Origin: Streptomyces sp. NBC_00425
GTDB taxonomy: Bacteria; Actinomycetota; Actinomycetes; Streptomycetales; Streptomycetaceae
Assembly (NCBI RefSeq): GCF_036030735.1
Contig: NZ_CP107928.1
Location: 2,170,001-2,234,000 of the forward strand
Direction: 5' to 3'
Length of the DNA: 64,000 bases
In this document: positions 46,918 to 55,996 of the stretch, piece by piece
Numbering within the stretch: position 1 is the stretch's first letter
How the letters are laid out: each line of letters opens with the position of its first letter
The notes under the pieces: generated by a model
Told to the model about the DNA's origin: nothing
Databases searched by the model: none
The model's input: the letters and a program-made list of their open reading frames with translations, nothing else
Program-made: the position numbers and the translations under genes

Positions 46918-47388
46918 CTAGGTCTGCTGACCAGCCTGCAGGTCGTCGAGCCGCGCGAGCATCTTGCTCATCAAGGACGCGAAGCTCTGCGTCTCGCGAT
47001 CCGTGAGCCCGTCGAAGAGCAACTCCCGCACCCTGGCCACGTGAGGGGGAGCAGCGGTGATGATGGCCTGCTTACCGGCGGGCGTCAGGACGACATAGGC
47101 GCCACGTCGGTCCGACCTGCACTCCTCTCGAACGACGAGACCCCGCTTGACCATCCGCGACAGGTGGTGCGACAGCCGGCTCTGCTCCCAGGCCAGCACC
47201 GCGCCGAGTTCGAAGGGACGCAGGCGCCCCTCAGGAGCCTCGATCAGCTCGACCAGGACGGCGTAGTCGGACTGCGACAGGTCGTTGCACTCCTGCAGTT
47301 GCCGGTTGAGCTCGACGTCCAGCCGACTCTTCACCTGCAGGAACTCGCGCCAGGTGCGCTGCTGCTTGTCGTTGAGCCACTCGGTCAT
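46918..47388 (-). CDS. MarR-family transcriptional regulator (second copy)
   Basis: A 156-residue regulator closely related to those at 42045 and 55993 (shared LSQSDYAVLVELIEAPEGRL and RLSHHLSRMVKRGLV). It is divergent from an exported beta-propeller gene, with two near-palindromic boxes between them. Its original oxidoreductase neighbour on the other side has been destroyed by an IS, so the propeller gene is the remaining adjacent target. Confidence 0.9.
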   Translation of the reverse strand: MTEWLNDKQQRTWREFLQVKSRLDVELNRQLQECNDLSQSDYAVLVELIEAPEGRLRPFELGAVLAWEQSRLSHHLSRMVKRGLVVREECRSDRRGAYVVLTPAGKQAIITAAPPHVARVRELLFDGLTDRETQSFASLMSKMLARLDDLQAGQQT

Positions 47389-47409
47389 GACGTCATCCTA
47401 CCTCAACAC

Positions 47410-47451
47410 TTGACACGTCATTTAAATCAACTAAAGTACATGACGCGTCAT
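47410..47451. promoter_or_regulatory. Two TTGAYRCRTCAA-type MarR boxes
   Basis: TTGACACGTCAT (47410-47421) and ATGACGCGTCAT (47440-47451), 30 bp apart centre to centre, in the 98-bp gap between the MarR and propeller genes. A further ATGACGTCAT overlaps the MarR start (47387-47396). Confidence 0.75.
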
Positions 47452-47486
47452 CTATAGGGGATGGCAAACACCCGACGGAGAACCTC

Positions 47487-48446
47487 GTGACCGGCCCCAC
47501 CACCCTCATGCGCAACATCCGCTTGTTCACCACGACGGGCGCTCTTGCACTTGTCACTCTGCTCGCGACCGTGCCCGCCAGCGCCAGCCAGGCCCCGTCC
47601 AGCACGATCACCTACACCGTGCCCGGCGACCGGCTCTTCCTCGAGGGCGTCGACACCATCGGCAACACCTTCTACACCACGTCCCTCGGCAACGGCGCTG
47701 TGTTCCGAGGGCAGCTGGGCGACACCGACTCCGCCGAAGTCTTCCTGTCCGCTGGCGCAGACGGCCGCACGAGCGCCAACGGCATCAAGGCGACCGACAA
47801 GCTGCTCATCGTGGCCGGCGGAACCACCGGCAAGCTCTTCATTTACGACCGCCAGAGCGCCAAGCTCTTGGCGATCCACACCGTCTCGGGCTCTGGCGAC
47901 ACCTTCGTCAACGACGTCACCCTGACGCCGAAGGGCGACCTGTACGTCACCGACTCCAGCCGCGACGTCGTCTACCGGGTCGACAAGACCGACATCACCC
48001 GGAACTCCACCCTGCAGGTGTTCTCATCCTTTGCCGGCGTCGACCCCAAGGGCGCGTTCAACGCCAACGGCGTCATCGCGGTGAGCCAGCAGTACCTCGT
48101 CGTCGTCCAGACCGACACGGGCAACCTGTACCGCGTCGCCACCAAGGACGGCTCCATCAGCCGTATCAACACCGGTGGCGCGACCGTCACCGGCGGCGAC
48201 GGCCTCGAGGTGAAGGGCCGCACCCTCTACGTGGTGCGCAACGCCGCGGCCGTCATCACGAAGCTCAAGCTGGCAGGCAACCTGGTCAGCGGCCAGGTCG
48301 TCAGCGAGAGGACGGACCCGTCGTTCCGCTTCCCCACGACCGCCTCGCTGCACGACGGCCGGCTGCTAATCGTCAACGGCCAGCTCGACAAGCTGGGTGG
48401 CGGCTCGCTCGAGCCCTTCACGCTCACGGACCTGAAGATCGCGTAA
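47487..48446 (+). CDS. Exported SMP-30/gluconolactonase-like beta-propeller protein
   Basis: A 319-residue protein with a Sec signal peptide (ALALVTLLATVPASASQA, cleavage at about residue 34). The mature part consists of blades of SMP-30/LRE type (NDVTLTPKGDLYVTDSSRDV, GDGLEVKGRTLYVVRN). A paralogue is at 59557-60552. The GTG at 47487 has GGAG 8 bp upstream. The family hydrolyses lactones or binds ligands outside the cell; the substrate is not known. It is divergently controlled with a MarR gene. Confidence 0.85.
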   Translation: MTGPTTLMRNIRLFTTTGALALVTLLATVPASASQAPSSTITYTVPGDRLFLEGVDTIGNTFYTTSLGNGAVFRGQLGDTDSAEVFLSAGADGRTSANGIKATDKLLIVAGGTTGKLFIYDRQSAKLLAIHTVSGSGDTFVNDVTLTPKGDLYVTDSSRDVVYRVDKTDITRNSTLQVFSSFAGVDPKGAFNANGVIAVSQQYLVVVQTDTGNLYRVATKDGSISRINTGGATVTGGDGLEVKGRTLYVVRNAAAVITKLKLAGNLVSGQVVSERTDPSFRFPTTASLHDGRLLIVNGQLDKLGGGSLEPFTLTDLKIA

Positions 48447-48460
48447 CCGCTCACTCCAAC

Positions 48461-48498
48461 GACTCCGCCGCCGGCCCCGCAGTGCCGGCGGCGGAGTC
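48461..48498 (+). terminator. Perfect 15-bp hairpin after the propeller gene
   Basis: GACTCCGCCGCCGGC (48461-48475) pairs perfectly with GCCGGCGGCGGAGTC (48484-48498) around an 8-nt loop, 15 bp past the stop. Confidence 0.9.
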
Positions 48499-48535
48499 GT
48501 CGTTCCCGTACCAGAAGGCCGTGCCCGGCACGCTG

Positions 48536-48722
48536 TCAAACATCCGCCCAGGCGGTGTGTTCGTCGTACGGGGTGCCGGTCTTGAGGCAGCCGTGCAGGA
48601 TCCCGACGAGCCGGTTGCCGAGCTGGCGGAGCGCGGCCCGGTGGCCTATGCCGCGGGCGCGTTGCTGGTCGTAGTAGGCGCCGGCGCCGGGTGAGGCTTT
48701 CAGTGCGGCGAAGGCCTGCTGG
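48536..48722 (-). pseudogene. C-terminal remnant of an IS110-family transposase
   Basis: The minus strand reads RQQAFAALKASPGAGAYYDQ, then RARGIGHRAALRQLGNRLVG and ILHGCLKTGTPYDEHTAW, ending at a stop (48536-48538). This is the conserved tail of IS110 transposases. The DEDD catalytic domain is gone. Confidence 0.85.
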
Positions 48723-48937
48723 CGCGCTCGATCACCGACCCGGGCGATCAGGTGCAGGCGCTGGCCGCTGCGGCCTGGGCGATCGCCGCCGCCGGCGACC
48801 CCGAGCGGGCCGATCGTCTTCTGGGCGCGCTGTTAGCGGGGGAGCCGTGGCAAGTGCCGTTGTCGGTGTTGGTCCAGCACTGGCCGCAGGCGGTGCTCCG
48901 GTTGGTGGACAAGTTGTCCGGTAACGAACGTTCGTGA
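48716..48937 (+). pseudogene. C-terminal fragment of a TPR-like repeat protein
   Basis: The plus strand reads LARSITDPGDQVQALAAAAW, AIAAAGDPERADRLLGALLA and a final helical repeat before the stop. Repeats of the ITDPDxQAxAL...AGDPxRA type occur in large actinobacterial NTPase/TPR proteins. No upstream part is present; it abuts the IS110 remnant. Confidence 0.6.
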
Positions 48938-48952
48938 TACACCCGGACATCG

Positions 48953-49213
48953 ATGGCTCCCCCAGGTCGAACCCGCTCGGCGGACCTGGAGCCCGCCGAG
49001 CGCACCGCGCTCGACCAGGGCGTCACCGTATGGCGCGGCCGGGGCTACACGCTGCGCGTCAGCACTACCCCGGCGATCCACCGCCAGTTCCTCGCCCGCT
49101 GTGGGCCCCTCGACGGCGGCCAAGTCGCCCCGACCGTCCCGGCTCAGCGCAAGGCCCGCCGCGAGTACGAGAACCGCGTCAACGCCCTTCGGGCTGCAAC
49201 AGCCGGGCCATGA
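48953..49213 (+). CDS. Small hypothetical protein
   Basis: An 86-residue frame with Streptomyces-like codon use; its core reads GYTLRVSTTPAIHRQFLARC, followed by a basic C-terminus. No family is recognised and no strong ribosome site is seen, so it could be a remnant like its neighbours. The palindrome CGAACGTTCG lies 20 bp upstream. The following 184 bp up to the LysR gene hold nothing recognisable. Confidence 0.4.
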   Translation: MAPPGRTRSADLEPAERTALDQGVTVWRGRGYTLRVSTTPAIHRQFLARCGPLDGGQVAPTVPAQRKARREYENRVNALRAATAGP

Positions 49214-49397
49214 TCAATCTCAGCGCCAACCGCGGTTCGATTGATCCCCGGGGCCGGACTCCGAGGAACCGAGTGCCTCCCATCACCCGCGTACGCACTG
49301 TGTGCACCTTCCCGTAGCGGCTGACGGGATCCAGCGAACAGCCGCAGTGGAGGCCGCGTCCGATACCGAGGTCGTTCCACTTGAGGACTGAAGCTTC

Positions 49398-50303
49398 TCA
49401 AGTGTCGTGGTCGGGTGGGGTGTCACGGGCGTTCCGGCAGTGCGTGAGGAACGCGTCGAGCAGGGGCGGAACCCGGCCCGGGTTCCAAGCCAGGCCGAAC
49501 TCTGCGCTCAGCGCGGGACGGGCGAACCGGCGCAGTACGACTCCCCTGGGCCGCAGCTTGCGGGCGCGCTGCATATCGAGCACACACACCCCGACGCCGG
49601 CTGCGACGGCCGCGAGCAGGTGCTCGGGGTCGGGTTCGGACGCCGAGACGGTGGGTGGCTCCTCGCCCCACACCGTGGACTGGACGTAATCGAAGTAGCC
49701 GGGGGCCTGGTCCCGGGGCCAGCTCACGACATCGGTCCCGCGCAGATCGGCGAAGCGCAGGGTGCGGCGGCGCGCCAACGGATGCGCGGACGGAAGCGCG
49801 GCGACGAGTTCGGTGCTGCCCAGGGGGAGCACCCGCAGATCTGTGGCGTCGGCGAGGGGAAGCCGGACAAACGCGGCGTCGGCCTCGGCGGAGCGGAGCA
49901 TCGCGACGTTCCGAGTGGTCCAGGCGATCTCCACGGCGATTTCGGCCCCGGGGTGCGAGAGCCGGAATCCTCTCACCAGATCGTAGGGGAGGCCATCGGC
50001 CAGGGAACGGGTGTGCACGATCCGCAGCAGCCCCGTCTGGCCCTGCGCGGCGGCGCGGACGCGATTCTTGATCCTCTCGATTTCGTGCAGGAGGGGAACG
50101 CTCTCTTCGAACAGAATCCGGCCCGCGTCGGTCAGCGCCACACCCGCCGTACTGCGTTCGAACAGGGTGGCTTCCAGCTCGCGCTCCAGGACGCGGATCT
50201 GTTGAGAGAGGCCGGGCTGGGCGATGTGGAGGCGTTCTGCCGCACGACGGAAGTGCAGTTCTTCGGCCAGTACCACGAAGTACCCGAGTCTGCGCAGATC
50301 CAC
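49398..50303 (-). CDS. LysR-family regulator, intact counterpart of the broken one at 21062
   Basis: A 301-residue LysR protein: HTH at about 1-60 (VDLRRLGYFVVLAEELHFRR, RLHIAQPGLSQQIRVLE) and a full effector-binding domain. The first 20 and last 80 residues match the deleted LysR gene beside the cluster A ThDP enzyme. It starts at a GTG (50303), divergent from a truncated ThDP-enzyme gene, and the shared intergenic motif suggests it can still act on the intact promoter at 21025 in trans. Confidence 0.92.
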   Translation of the reverse strand: MDLRRLGYFVVLAEELHFRRAAERLHIAQPGLSQQIRVLERELEATLFERSTAGVALTDAGRILFEESVPLLHEIERIKNRVRAAAQGQTGLLRIVHTRSLADGLPYDLVRGFRLSHPGAEIAVEIAWTTRNVAMLRSAEADAAFVRLPLADATDLRVLPLGSTELVAALPSAHPLARRRTLRFADLRGTDVVSWPRDQAPGYFDYVQSTVWGEEPPTVSASEPDPEHLLAAVAAGVGVCVLDMQRARKLRPRGVVLRRFARPALSAEFGLAWNPGRVPPLLDAFLTHCRNARDTPPDHDT

Positions 50304-50312
50304 CCGATCACA

Positions 50313-50340
50313 ATAACCGTTGCTTCTCAGCCCTGCACAG
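50313..50340. promoter_or_regulatory. LysR-type control element, copy B
   Basis: Read on the minus strand: CTGTGCAG, two bases, CTGAGAA, five bases, GGTTAT, the same blocks and spacing as 21025-21052. It ends 10 bp before the LysR GTG, the same relation as at the other locus. Confidence 0.7.
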
Positions 50341-50421
50341 AGCTGTGCCGGACGCCGCACGGGCGCTGAACCAACGATTTCACCGAGGCCGGAAACCGCC
50401 CGGCGATGAGGGAGAGTCCAG

Positions 50422-50634
50422 ATGGCAGAGCGCGCGGTGGCCGACGCCCTCGCCGAGGGACTGCGACGGCACGGAGCCACGACCGTGGTCGGGCAGAGCC
50501 TGCCCTCGGCCCTGTTCCTCGCGACACCTCGGGTGGGTATCCGGCAGATCGGCTACCGAACGGAGAATGCGGGCGGCGCCATGGCGCGTCGCGCACATCG
50601 GCCGCCCGGTCGCGGGCGGCGTTCGGCGGGCTGA
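50422..50634 (+). pseudogene. 5' stub of a ThDP-dependent enzyme, paralogue of 19241-20941
   Basis: The first 52 codons (ADALAEGLRRHG, GQSLPSALFLATPRVGIRQI, YRTENAGGAMA) are nearly identical to the start of the intact enzyme, including the cofactor-activating Glu. Similarity then ends and an Arg/Pro-rich tail leads to a stop. About 90 percent of the gene is missing. Confidence 0.92.
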
Positions 50635-50709
50635 GGGCGGGGCGGCCGGACAGGACCCGACCTGCTCGACGCACGATGCCGGGCGGGCGCTGCCGACGGC
50701 CGGAAGCCG

Positions 50710-51630
50710 ATGTCGGACCCCCGTGCCACACTCCGTCGCATGTTTCCTGACGCCCCCGACGCTGCCGGCTCCTCCACCTCTCGCGGTGCCGCCCCGGACT
50801 CGTCGGTCTGCTCCGTCGACGGCGGCCCTCTCGCCGCACTCACCCTCGACCAGTGGCGTTCGTTCGAGCCGGCCGCCGCGCGGCGCGTCGCTCGTGAGGC
50901 CGCCGACCTGGTGGGCGGCCGACTGGTCGGCGTCGAGGCCGTCGAGCATCTCGGAGGGCCCTCGCACCGGGTACGGATCGAGCGGGACGGGCAGGAGTTC
51001 GCCCTGATACCCGGCGGCCGGGTGACCCTCGGCTTCGACGCGCGGACCTGGCGTCCGACGGCCGAGCAGACCGCCGACTACGCGGTGAGTCGGGAACAGG
51101 GGTTCGAATACGGCACCGACCTGCGGGAGCATCTCGTGCGAGTGCTCAGCCCGCGCCGCACCGTCGTCCTGCCCACGGTGCTCATGGCGGTGGAGGGGGA
51201 GCAACTGACCGAGGCGCCCGCCGACATGCCGGCCGTCCTCGCGGAACGCGGTCTGCGCATGCCCACCTCCGACGAGTGGGAGCACGCCTGTGGAGCCGGG
51301 GCCGGCACCGTGTTCCGGTGGGGCGACGACTGCCCCCTCGACCGCATCCCGTACGGGGACCTAACCGGCCCCCACAACGAGCCCAATGCCTTCGGCCTCC
51401 GGATCGCCCACGACACCTACAGCACCGAACTCACCAGCGACACCAGTGAAGTTCGCGGTGGTGACGGCGGCGAGTCGGTCTGCGGCGGATACGGTCACCT
51501 GCTGGCCTGGCTGCCGCTGGCCACCGCCCACACACACCCCGATACGGCCGAGTTCGTGTACGGGGAGGACGGCGACGGCCTCTACGAGGACTTCACGGTC
51601 CGCCCCGTCCTCACACTCCGCCGGGCCTGA
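50710..51630 (+). CDS. SUMF1/FGE-sulfatase-domain-like protein
   Basis: A 306-residue protein. The C-terminal half has a formylglycine-generating-enzyme-like fold signature (LRMPTSDEWEHACGAGAGTV, FRWGDDCPLD, PYG, NAFGL). The N-terminal 120 residues are unrecognised. The copper-binding cysteines of true FGE are not evident, so sulfatase activation is unlikely; such domains also occur in non-catalytic or other oxygenase roles. It is convergent with yceI. ATG at 50740 is an alternative start. Confidence 0.7.
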   Translation: MSDPRATLRRMFPDAPDAAGSSTSRGAAPDSSVCSVDGGPLAALTLDQWRSFEPAAARRVAREAADLVGGRLVGVEAVEHLGGPSHRVRIERDGQEFALIPGGRVTLGFDARTWRPTAEQTADYAVSREQGFEYGTDLREHLVRVLSPRRTVVLPTVLMAVEGEQLTEAPADMPAVLAERGLRMPTSDEWEHACGAGAGTVFRWGDDCPLDRIPYGDLTGPHNEPNAFGLRIAHDTYSTELTSDTSEVRGGDGGESVCGGYGHLLAWLPLATAHTHPDTAEFVYGEDGDGLYEDFTVRPVLTLRRA

Positions 51631-51650
51631 CACCCTGCCGGGCCCGACAC

Positions 51651-52250
51651 TCAGCCCGCGTTCCGGATCGCCGAGATGTCGAAGGTCAGCTTGATCTTGT
51701 CCGACACCAGGACGCCGCCCGTCTCCAGCGCCGCGTTCCACGTGAGGCCCCACTCGGAGCGCAGGATCTCCGCCTTGCCCTCGAACCCGACGCGCTCGTT
51801 GCCGAAGGGGTCCTGGGCCGCGCCGTTGAATTCCAGGTCGATGGTGAGCGGCTTGGTCGTTCCGAGGATGGAGAGGTCACCGGTGATGCGGTAGTCGTCA
51901 CCGCCGAGGGCGACCGCCTCGGTGGAGCGGAAGGTCATCGTCGGGAACTCGTCCGTCTTGAAGAAGTCCGCGCTCTTCAGGTGCCCGTCACGGTCGGCGT
52001 TGCCGGTGTCGATGCTCTCCATCTTGACGTCGATGGAGGCGGTGGACTTGGACGGGTCCGAGCCGTCCAGGTGCAGACTGCCGGAGAAGTCGAGGAAGCT
52101 GCCCTTGACGTTGGTGACCATGGCGTGGCGGGCCGTGAAGCCGATCGTGGTGTGGGATGCGTCGATCGTGTAGTCACCGGACAGCGCGGCGAGCTCGGGG
52201 TTCACCGCGGCGGTCTCGGTGGTCGTGTTCTTGCGGCCGAAGATGCCCAT
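51651..52250 (-). CDS. YceI-family polyisoprenoid-binding-like protein
   Basis: A 199-residue lipocalin-like YceI protein without a signal peptide: SGDYTIDASHTTIGFTARHA at the start, then FLDFSGSLHLDG and LRSEWGLTWNAALETGG. AAGGAGT precedes the ATG. These proteins bind isoprenoid lipids or quinones and are often stress-induced. Two MarR-type boxes lie 52-94 bp upstream. Confidence 0.9.
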   Translation of the reverse strand: MGIFGRKNTTTETAAVNPELAALSGDYTIDASHTTIGFTARHAMVTNVKGSFLDFSGSLHLDGSDPSKSTASIDVKMESIDTGNADRDGHLKSADFFKTDEFPTMTFRSTEAVALGGDDYRITGDLSILGTTKPLTIDLEFNGAAQDPFGNERVGFEGKAEILRSEWGLTWNAALETGGVLVSDKIKLTFDISAIRNAG

Positions 52251-52301
52251 GGTGTGACTCCTTGAGTGATGTCGTTCAACGTTCAACGAACTGCACAATG
52301 G

Positions 52302-52344
52302 TTGATGCGTCTACAAGGCTAGTCTCAGAAAGATGACGCGTCAA
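52302..52344. promoter_or_regulatory. Two TTGAYRCRTCAA-type boxes upstream of the YceI gene
   Basis: TTGATGCGTCTA (52302-52313) and ATGACGCGTCAA (52333-52344), the second nearly identical to 47440-47451. A GTTCAAC direct repeat (about 52274-52287) adjoins. Confidence 0.7.
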
Positions 52345-52407
52345 CCTTGCGGGTGGCGATCGGAGCGACAGAAGGCCGGGCCCCCAGGGGCGCCTTTCGA
52401 GCGGTGG

Positions 52408-53397
52408 TCAGCGACGCGGGGGGTTGCCGCGCGGCCTGATGACGGCGTTCGGCAGGGCGGGTGCGGCAAGGCGGCCCCCCGGGTATTCCTCGATGCTGCC
52501 GAAGCGCTCGGACGTGGCCTCCCAGTCCTCTCGGGCCCGGACGATGTCCTCGTGACTGCGTCCGACGAAGTTCCACCACATGACGATCTCCTCCTCGAAC
52601 GGAGTGCCGCCGAGCAGGATCGTCCGCGCCGGACTGTCCGACTCGTTCGTCAACGTCAGGGTCTCGATGCCCGGGTGGACATAACCCATCTCCGCCGGGC
52701 TGAGCAGCGTGTCGGCCACACGGACGTCACCGCTGTCCACGAGAAGGCCGTGCTCGAAGCCGGTGTCCAGGGCGAGGGTGATCGTCGCTCGCGGCTCCAG
52801 GGTGATCTGGGCACCGAGAAGGGGCGTGAACGTACGCACCGGGGAGGTGGCTTCGGTGAGCGAACCCAGGAAGACCCTGATCTCGGCCCCGTCGATGCTC
52901 ACCGGTTCGGGTGCGTGGTGCTGGAAGTCCCGTCCGGTGTTCCGGTGCTCCTCGGGGAGGGCCACCCACAGCTGGACGCCGTGCAGGACGGTGGTGCGCG
53001 AGGTGGAGACCTCCGAGTGGCAGATGCCGTACCCGCCCGTCATGAGGTTCAGCTCACCGGGCCGGATGAGGGCGTGGGTGCCAAGGCTGTCACGGTGCTC
53101 GATCTCCCCCTCGAACAGCCAGGTCACCGTCTGCAGACCTGTGTGCGGATGCGTGGGAACGTCCATGCCGCCCATCGACGGGACGTCGTGCGGGCCGTAG
53201 CGATCGGCGAAGCACCAGGCCCCGATCAGCGTCCGGGAGCGCTGCGGCAGCGTCCGTAGTACATGCATCGCGCGCGGACCGCCCAGGGGCACATCGCGCG
53301 CGGAGAGCACATCGACCCGGGGCACCGAGGTCGGCTGCCTCTCGTCGACCAGTGCTCCGCACGCCACCGCCAGAGACTCGGCTTCCACGTTGCTCAC
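52408..53397 (-). CDS. Pirin-family bicupin protein
   Basis: A 329-residue pirin. The metal site HPHTGLQTVTWLFEGEIEH is complete (His residues and Glu), followed by the second cupin. Several pirins are quercetinases or redox cofactors. The GTG at 53397 is chosen because the upstream in-frame ATG (53448) lies inside an operator-like box (53437-53448). Confidence 0.88.
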   Translation of the reverse strand: MSNVEAESLAVACGALVDERQPTSVPRVDVLSARDVPLGGPRAMHVLRTLPQRSRTLIGAWCFADRYGPHDVPSMGGMDVPTHPHTGLQTVTWLFEGEIEHRDSLGTHALIRPGELNLMTGGYGICHSEVSTSRTTVLHGVQLWVALPEEHRNTGRDFQHHAPEPVSIDGAEIRVFLGSLTEATSPVRTFTPLLGAQITLEPRATITLALDTGFEHGLLVDSGDVRVADTLLSPAEMGYVHPGIETLTLTNESDSPARTILLGGTPFEEEIVMWWNFVGRSHEDIVRAREDWEATSERFGSIEEYPGGRLAAPALPNAVIRPRGNPPRR

Positions 53398-53436
53398 CGA
53401 TACCACCGTCCGTCTTCCGTCTTTCAACAATTTAAG

Positions 53437-53448
53437 TTGTCGCATCAA
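53437..53448. promoter_or_regulatory. TTGTCGCATCAA box between the pirin and CMD genes
   Basis: A near-match to TTGAYRCRTCAA, with AT-rich flanks, in the 146-bp divergent gap between the pirin gene (minus) and the AhpD-like gene (plus). Confidence 0.55.
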
Positions 53449-53543
53449 CTACAATGCCATGGACGGTCGGACAGTCGCCAGTCGCCACAGCACGCGCATG
53501 AATAGCAGGGGAAGCCGCGGGCAGCCCCTGAAGGAGGCCATCA

Positions 53544-54101
53544 GTGAGCAGCCGTACACCGGGAGCCGCGCCCCGGAGGATCTTCATCGACAAGCAGAGC
53601 CCCCGTGCCTTCCGCGCTCTGAAGCAGACCTCGGAAGCGGTCCACGCGGTCGCCGCCGACGCCGGACTGGACCGCACCGTCATGGAGCTGGTCAACCTCC
53701 GCGTGTCACAGCTGAACGGCTGCGCCTTCTGTCTCGACACCCACACCAAAGCGGCCGTACGCGCGGGCGAGTCGGCACAGCGGCTGGGAGTACTGGCCGC
53801 CTGGCGGGACACCGAAGTGTTCACCCCTCTGGAGCGTGCGGCCCTGGCACTGGCCGAGGCGACGACCGACCCGACCGACGCACTCGCACAGGAATCCGCC
53901 TACGGGGCCGCTCGAGATGAACTCACGGACGACCAGATCTCCGCGGTGATCTGGGGGGCGATCACGATGAACGCCTTCAACAGGCTCTCGATCATGAGCA
54001 AGCATCCGGTGCGCGCGACGCGAGCGGCCTCTCCGAACGGGGCGACCGGTGAAGCGGCCTCCCTGGTGGACACCGCACGCACGGACGCCACGCAAGTGTG
54101 A
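53544..54101 (+). CDS. Carboxymuconolactone decarboxylase / AhpD-like protein
   Basis: A 185-residue CMD-domain protein with the redox pair NGCAFCLDTH (C60, C63), which marks the AhpD-like peroxidase or disulfide-reductase branch rather than true decarboxylases. GTG start with AAGGAGG upstream. It is first of a plus-strand series with an LLM oxidoreductase, an F420-reductase-like protein and MarR. Confidence 0.88.
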   Translation: MSSRTPGAAPRRIFIDKQSPRAFRALKQTSEAVHAVAADAGLDRTVMELVNLRVSQLNGCAFCLDTHTKAAVRAGESAQRLGVLAAWRDTEVFTPLERAALALAEATTDPTDALAQESAYGAARDELTDDQISAVIWGAITMNAFNRLSIMSKHPVRATRAASPNGATGEAASLVDTARTDATQV

Positions 54102-54197
54102 CGAATAGCCGTACCGAGCTCGCGCTTTTCCCCCCCCTCGACCCCCTCCCCCCATGCCACCACCACTGGTTGACAACTACTCACGAAGGAACCACCC

Positions 54198-55229
54198 ATG
54201 TCTGATCTCGTCTTCGGCCTGGACACCTTTGGCGATGTGCCGGAGGACGACTCCGGCGCCCTCGTGTCCGACGCGACGGCCATCCGCCAGGTCGTCGCGG
54301 AGGCCGTTCTCGCGGATGAGACCGGCGTCGATGTCCTCGCCCTCGGTGAGCACCACCGTCCGGAGTTCGCGATCTCGACTCCGGAGACGGTGCTCGCCGG
54401 CATCGCCACCCGTACGAGCCGTATCCGTCTGGCATCCGGTGTGACCGTACTGAGTTCCGACGACCCGGTCCGCGTCTTCCAGCGGTTCGCGACCGTGGAC
54501 GCCCTCTCCAACGGCCGGGCCGAGGTCATTCTCGGGCGCGGCTCCTTCACCGAGTCGTTCCCGCTGTTCGGATACGACCTGAGCGACTACGACGTGCTGT
54601 TCGAGGAGAAGATCGAGCTCTTCGCGAAGCTGCTGGAGGAGAAGCCCGTCACCTGGAGCGGCACCACGCGGGCATCGCTCGACAACGCCGACGTCTTCCC
54701 GAAGACCGAGTCCGGACGCCTGACCACCTGGGTCGGCGTCGGTGGTTCGCCGCAGTCAGTGATCCGCACCGCGAGCTACGGTTTCCCGCTCATGATCGCG
54801 ATCATCGGCGGCGCCCCGGACCGTTTCGCGCCCTACGTGGACCTCTACCGACGCGCCACCGCAGAGCTCGGCACGACCGCTCATCCGGTCGGGATGCACT
54901 CGCCGGGGTTCATCGCCGACACGGACGAGGAGGCCAGGGAACTGCACTGGCCCCGCTACCGGGTCATCCGCGACCGCATCGGCGCAACGCGCGGCTGGCC
55001 GCCGGTCCGCCGGGAGGAGTACGAACGCGAGATCGCACACGGCTCCCTCTACATCGGCTCACCCGAGACGGTCGCCCGCAAGATCGCCGCCGCCGTCCAG
55101 GCACTCGACGTCGGCCGGTTCGACCTCGTCTACACCTCGGGATCGATGCCGGTCGGCCCGCGACTGCGCGCGGTCGAGCTGTACGGCACGAAGGTGATCC
55201 CGATGGTCCGCGACATCCTCGCCGGCTGA
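54198..55229 (+). CDS. LLM-class flavin-dependent oxidoreductase
   Basis: A 343-residue luciferase-like TIM-barrel protein ([60 protein letters not shown]). It belongs to a different subgroup from the LLM enzyme of cluster A. GAAGGA precedes the ATG. The next gene, 20 bp on, is an F420/NADP reductase-like protein that could regenerate its cofactor, suggesting an F420- or flavin-dependent redox pair. Confidence 0.9.
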   Translation: MSDLVFGLDTFGDVPEDDSGALVSDATAIRQVVAEAVLADETGVDVLALGEHHRPEFAISTPETVLAGIATRTSRIRLASGVTVLSSDDPVRVFQRFATVDALSNGRAEVILGRGSFTESFPLFGYDLSDYDVLFEEKIELFAKLLEEKPVTWSGTTRASLDNADVFPKTESGRLTTWVGVGGSPQSVIRTASYGFPLMIAIIGGAPDRFAPYVDLYRRATAELGTTAHPVGMHSPGFIADTDEEARELHWPRYRVIRDRIGATRGWPPVRREEYEREIAHGSLYIGSPETVARKIAAAVQALDVGRFDLVYTSGSMPVGPRLRAVELYGTKVIPMVRDILAG

Positions 55230-55249
55230 CGCCGCGAACGGAGAAGACA

Positions 55250-55996
55250 ATGGACACCACAGCCGTCGGCACCGTCGGCATCCTGGGCGCGGGAAAGGTC
55301 GGCACCGTGCTGGCACGACTGGCCCTGGCAGCCGGCTACCGCGTTCTCATCGCCGGATCCGGCGGCCCCGACAAGATCGCCCTCACCACGGAGGTCCTCA
55401 CTCCTGGCGCGGTCCCGGTCACCGCCACGCAGGCCGCCGCGCAGGGGGACGTCACCATCCTGGCCCTACCGCTCGGCAAGTACCGCACCGTTCCGGCCGA
55501 AGCGCTACGGGGCGCACTCGTCATCGACGCGATGAACTACTGGTGGGAGGTCGACGGCATCCGCGAGGACCTCACCGACCCGTACACCTCGTCAAGCGAG
55601 ATCGTGCAGGAACACCTGTCCGGAGCACGCGTGGTCAAGGCCTTCAATCACATGGGCTACCACGATCTCGAGGACGGGGCCCGGCCCTCGGGTGCGCCGG
55701 GACGCAAGGCGATCGCCGTCGCCGGTGACGATCAGGACGACCTCGCCATCGTCACGCGCCTCGTCGACGACTTCGGCTTCGACCCGGTCATTGCCGGACC
55801 ACTTGCCGTAGGGGTTCGACTGGAACCGGGCACGGAGCCCTTCGGCGCCAACGTCAGCGCCGAGGAACTGCGCGCGATGCTCGACCGCTTCCCGGCATCA
55901 GCGCGCGGACGTACCGTCATCAGTGCGCGGGCAGCAGAACTCCCAAGCCGAGAATCAGATGATGTGTCAACAAGTCGACTAGACTCGCACCTATGA
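55250..55996 (+). CDS. NADPH:F420 oxidoreductase-like protein
   Basis: A 248-residue Rossmann protein: [20 protein letters not shown] at the N-terminus, [20 protein letters not shown] and [15 protein letters not shown] further on. It is the intact counterpart of the broken gene at 45630. It overlaps the following MarR gene by 4 bp (ATGA). It probably transfers hydride between NADPH and F420 or a related acceptor; the specific substrate is unproven. Confidence 0.87.
   Translation: MDTTAVGTVGILGAGKVGTVLARLALAAGYRVLIAGSGGPDKIALTTEVLTPGAVPVTATQAAAQGDVTILALPLGKYRTVPAEALRGALVIDAMNYWWEVDGIREDLTDPYTSSSEIVQEHLSGARVVKAFNHMGYHDLEDGARPSGAPGRKAIAVAGDDQDDLAIVTRLVDDFGFDPVIAGPLAVGVRLEPGTEPFGANVSAEELRAMLDRFPASARGRTVISARAAELPSRESDDVSTSRLDSHL
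55959..55970. promoter_or_regulatory. TTGAYRCRTCAA-like box inside the reductase 3' end
   Basis: ATGATGTGTCAA lies 22 bp before the MarR ATG, within the last codons of the reductase gene. It may give the MarR gene its own autoregulated promoter. Confidence 0.5.
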
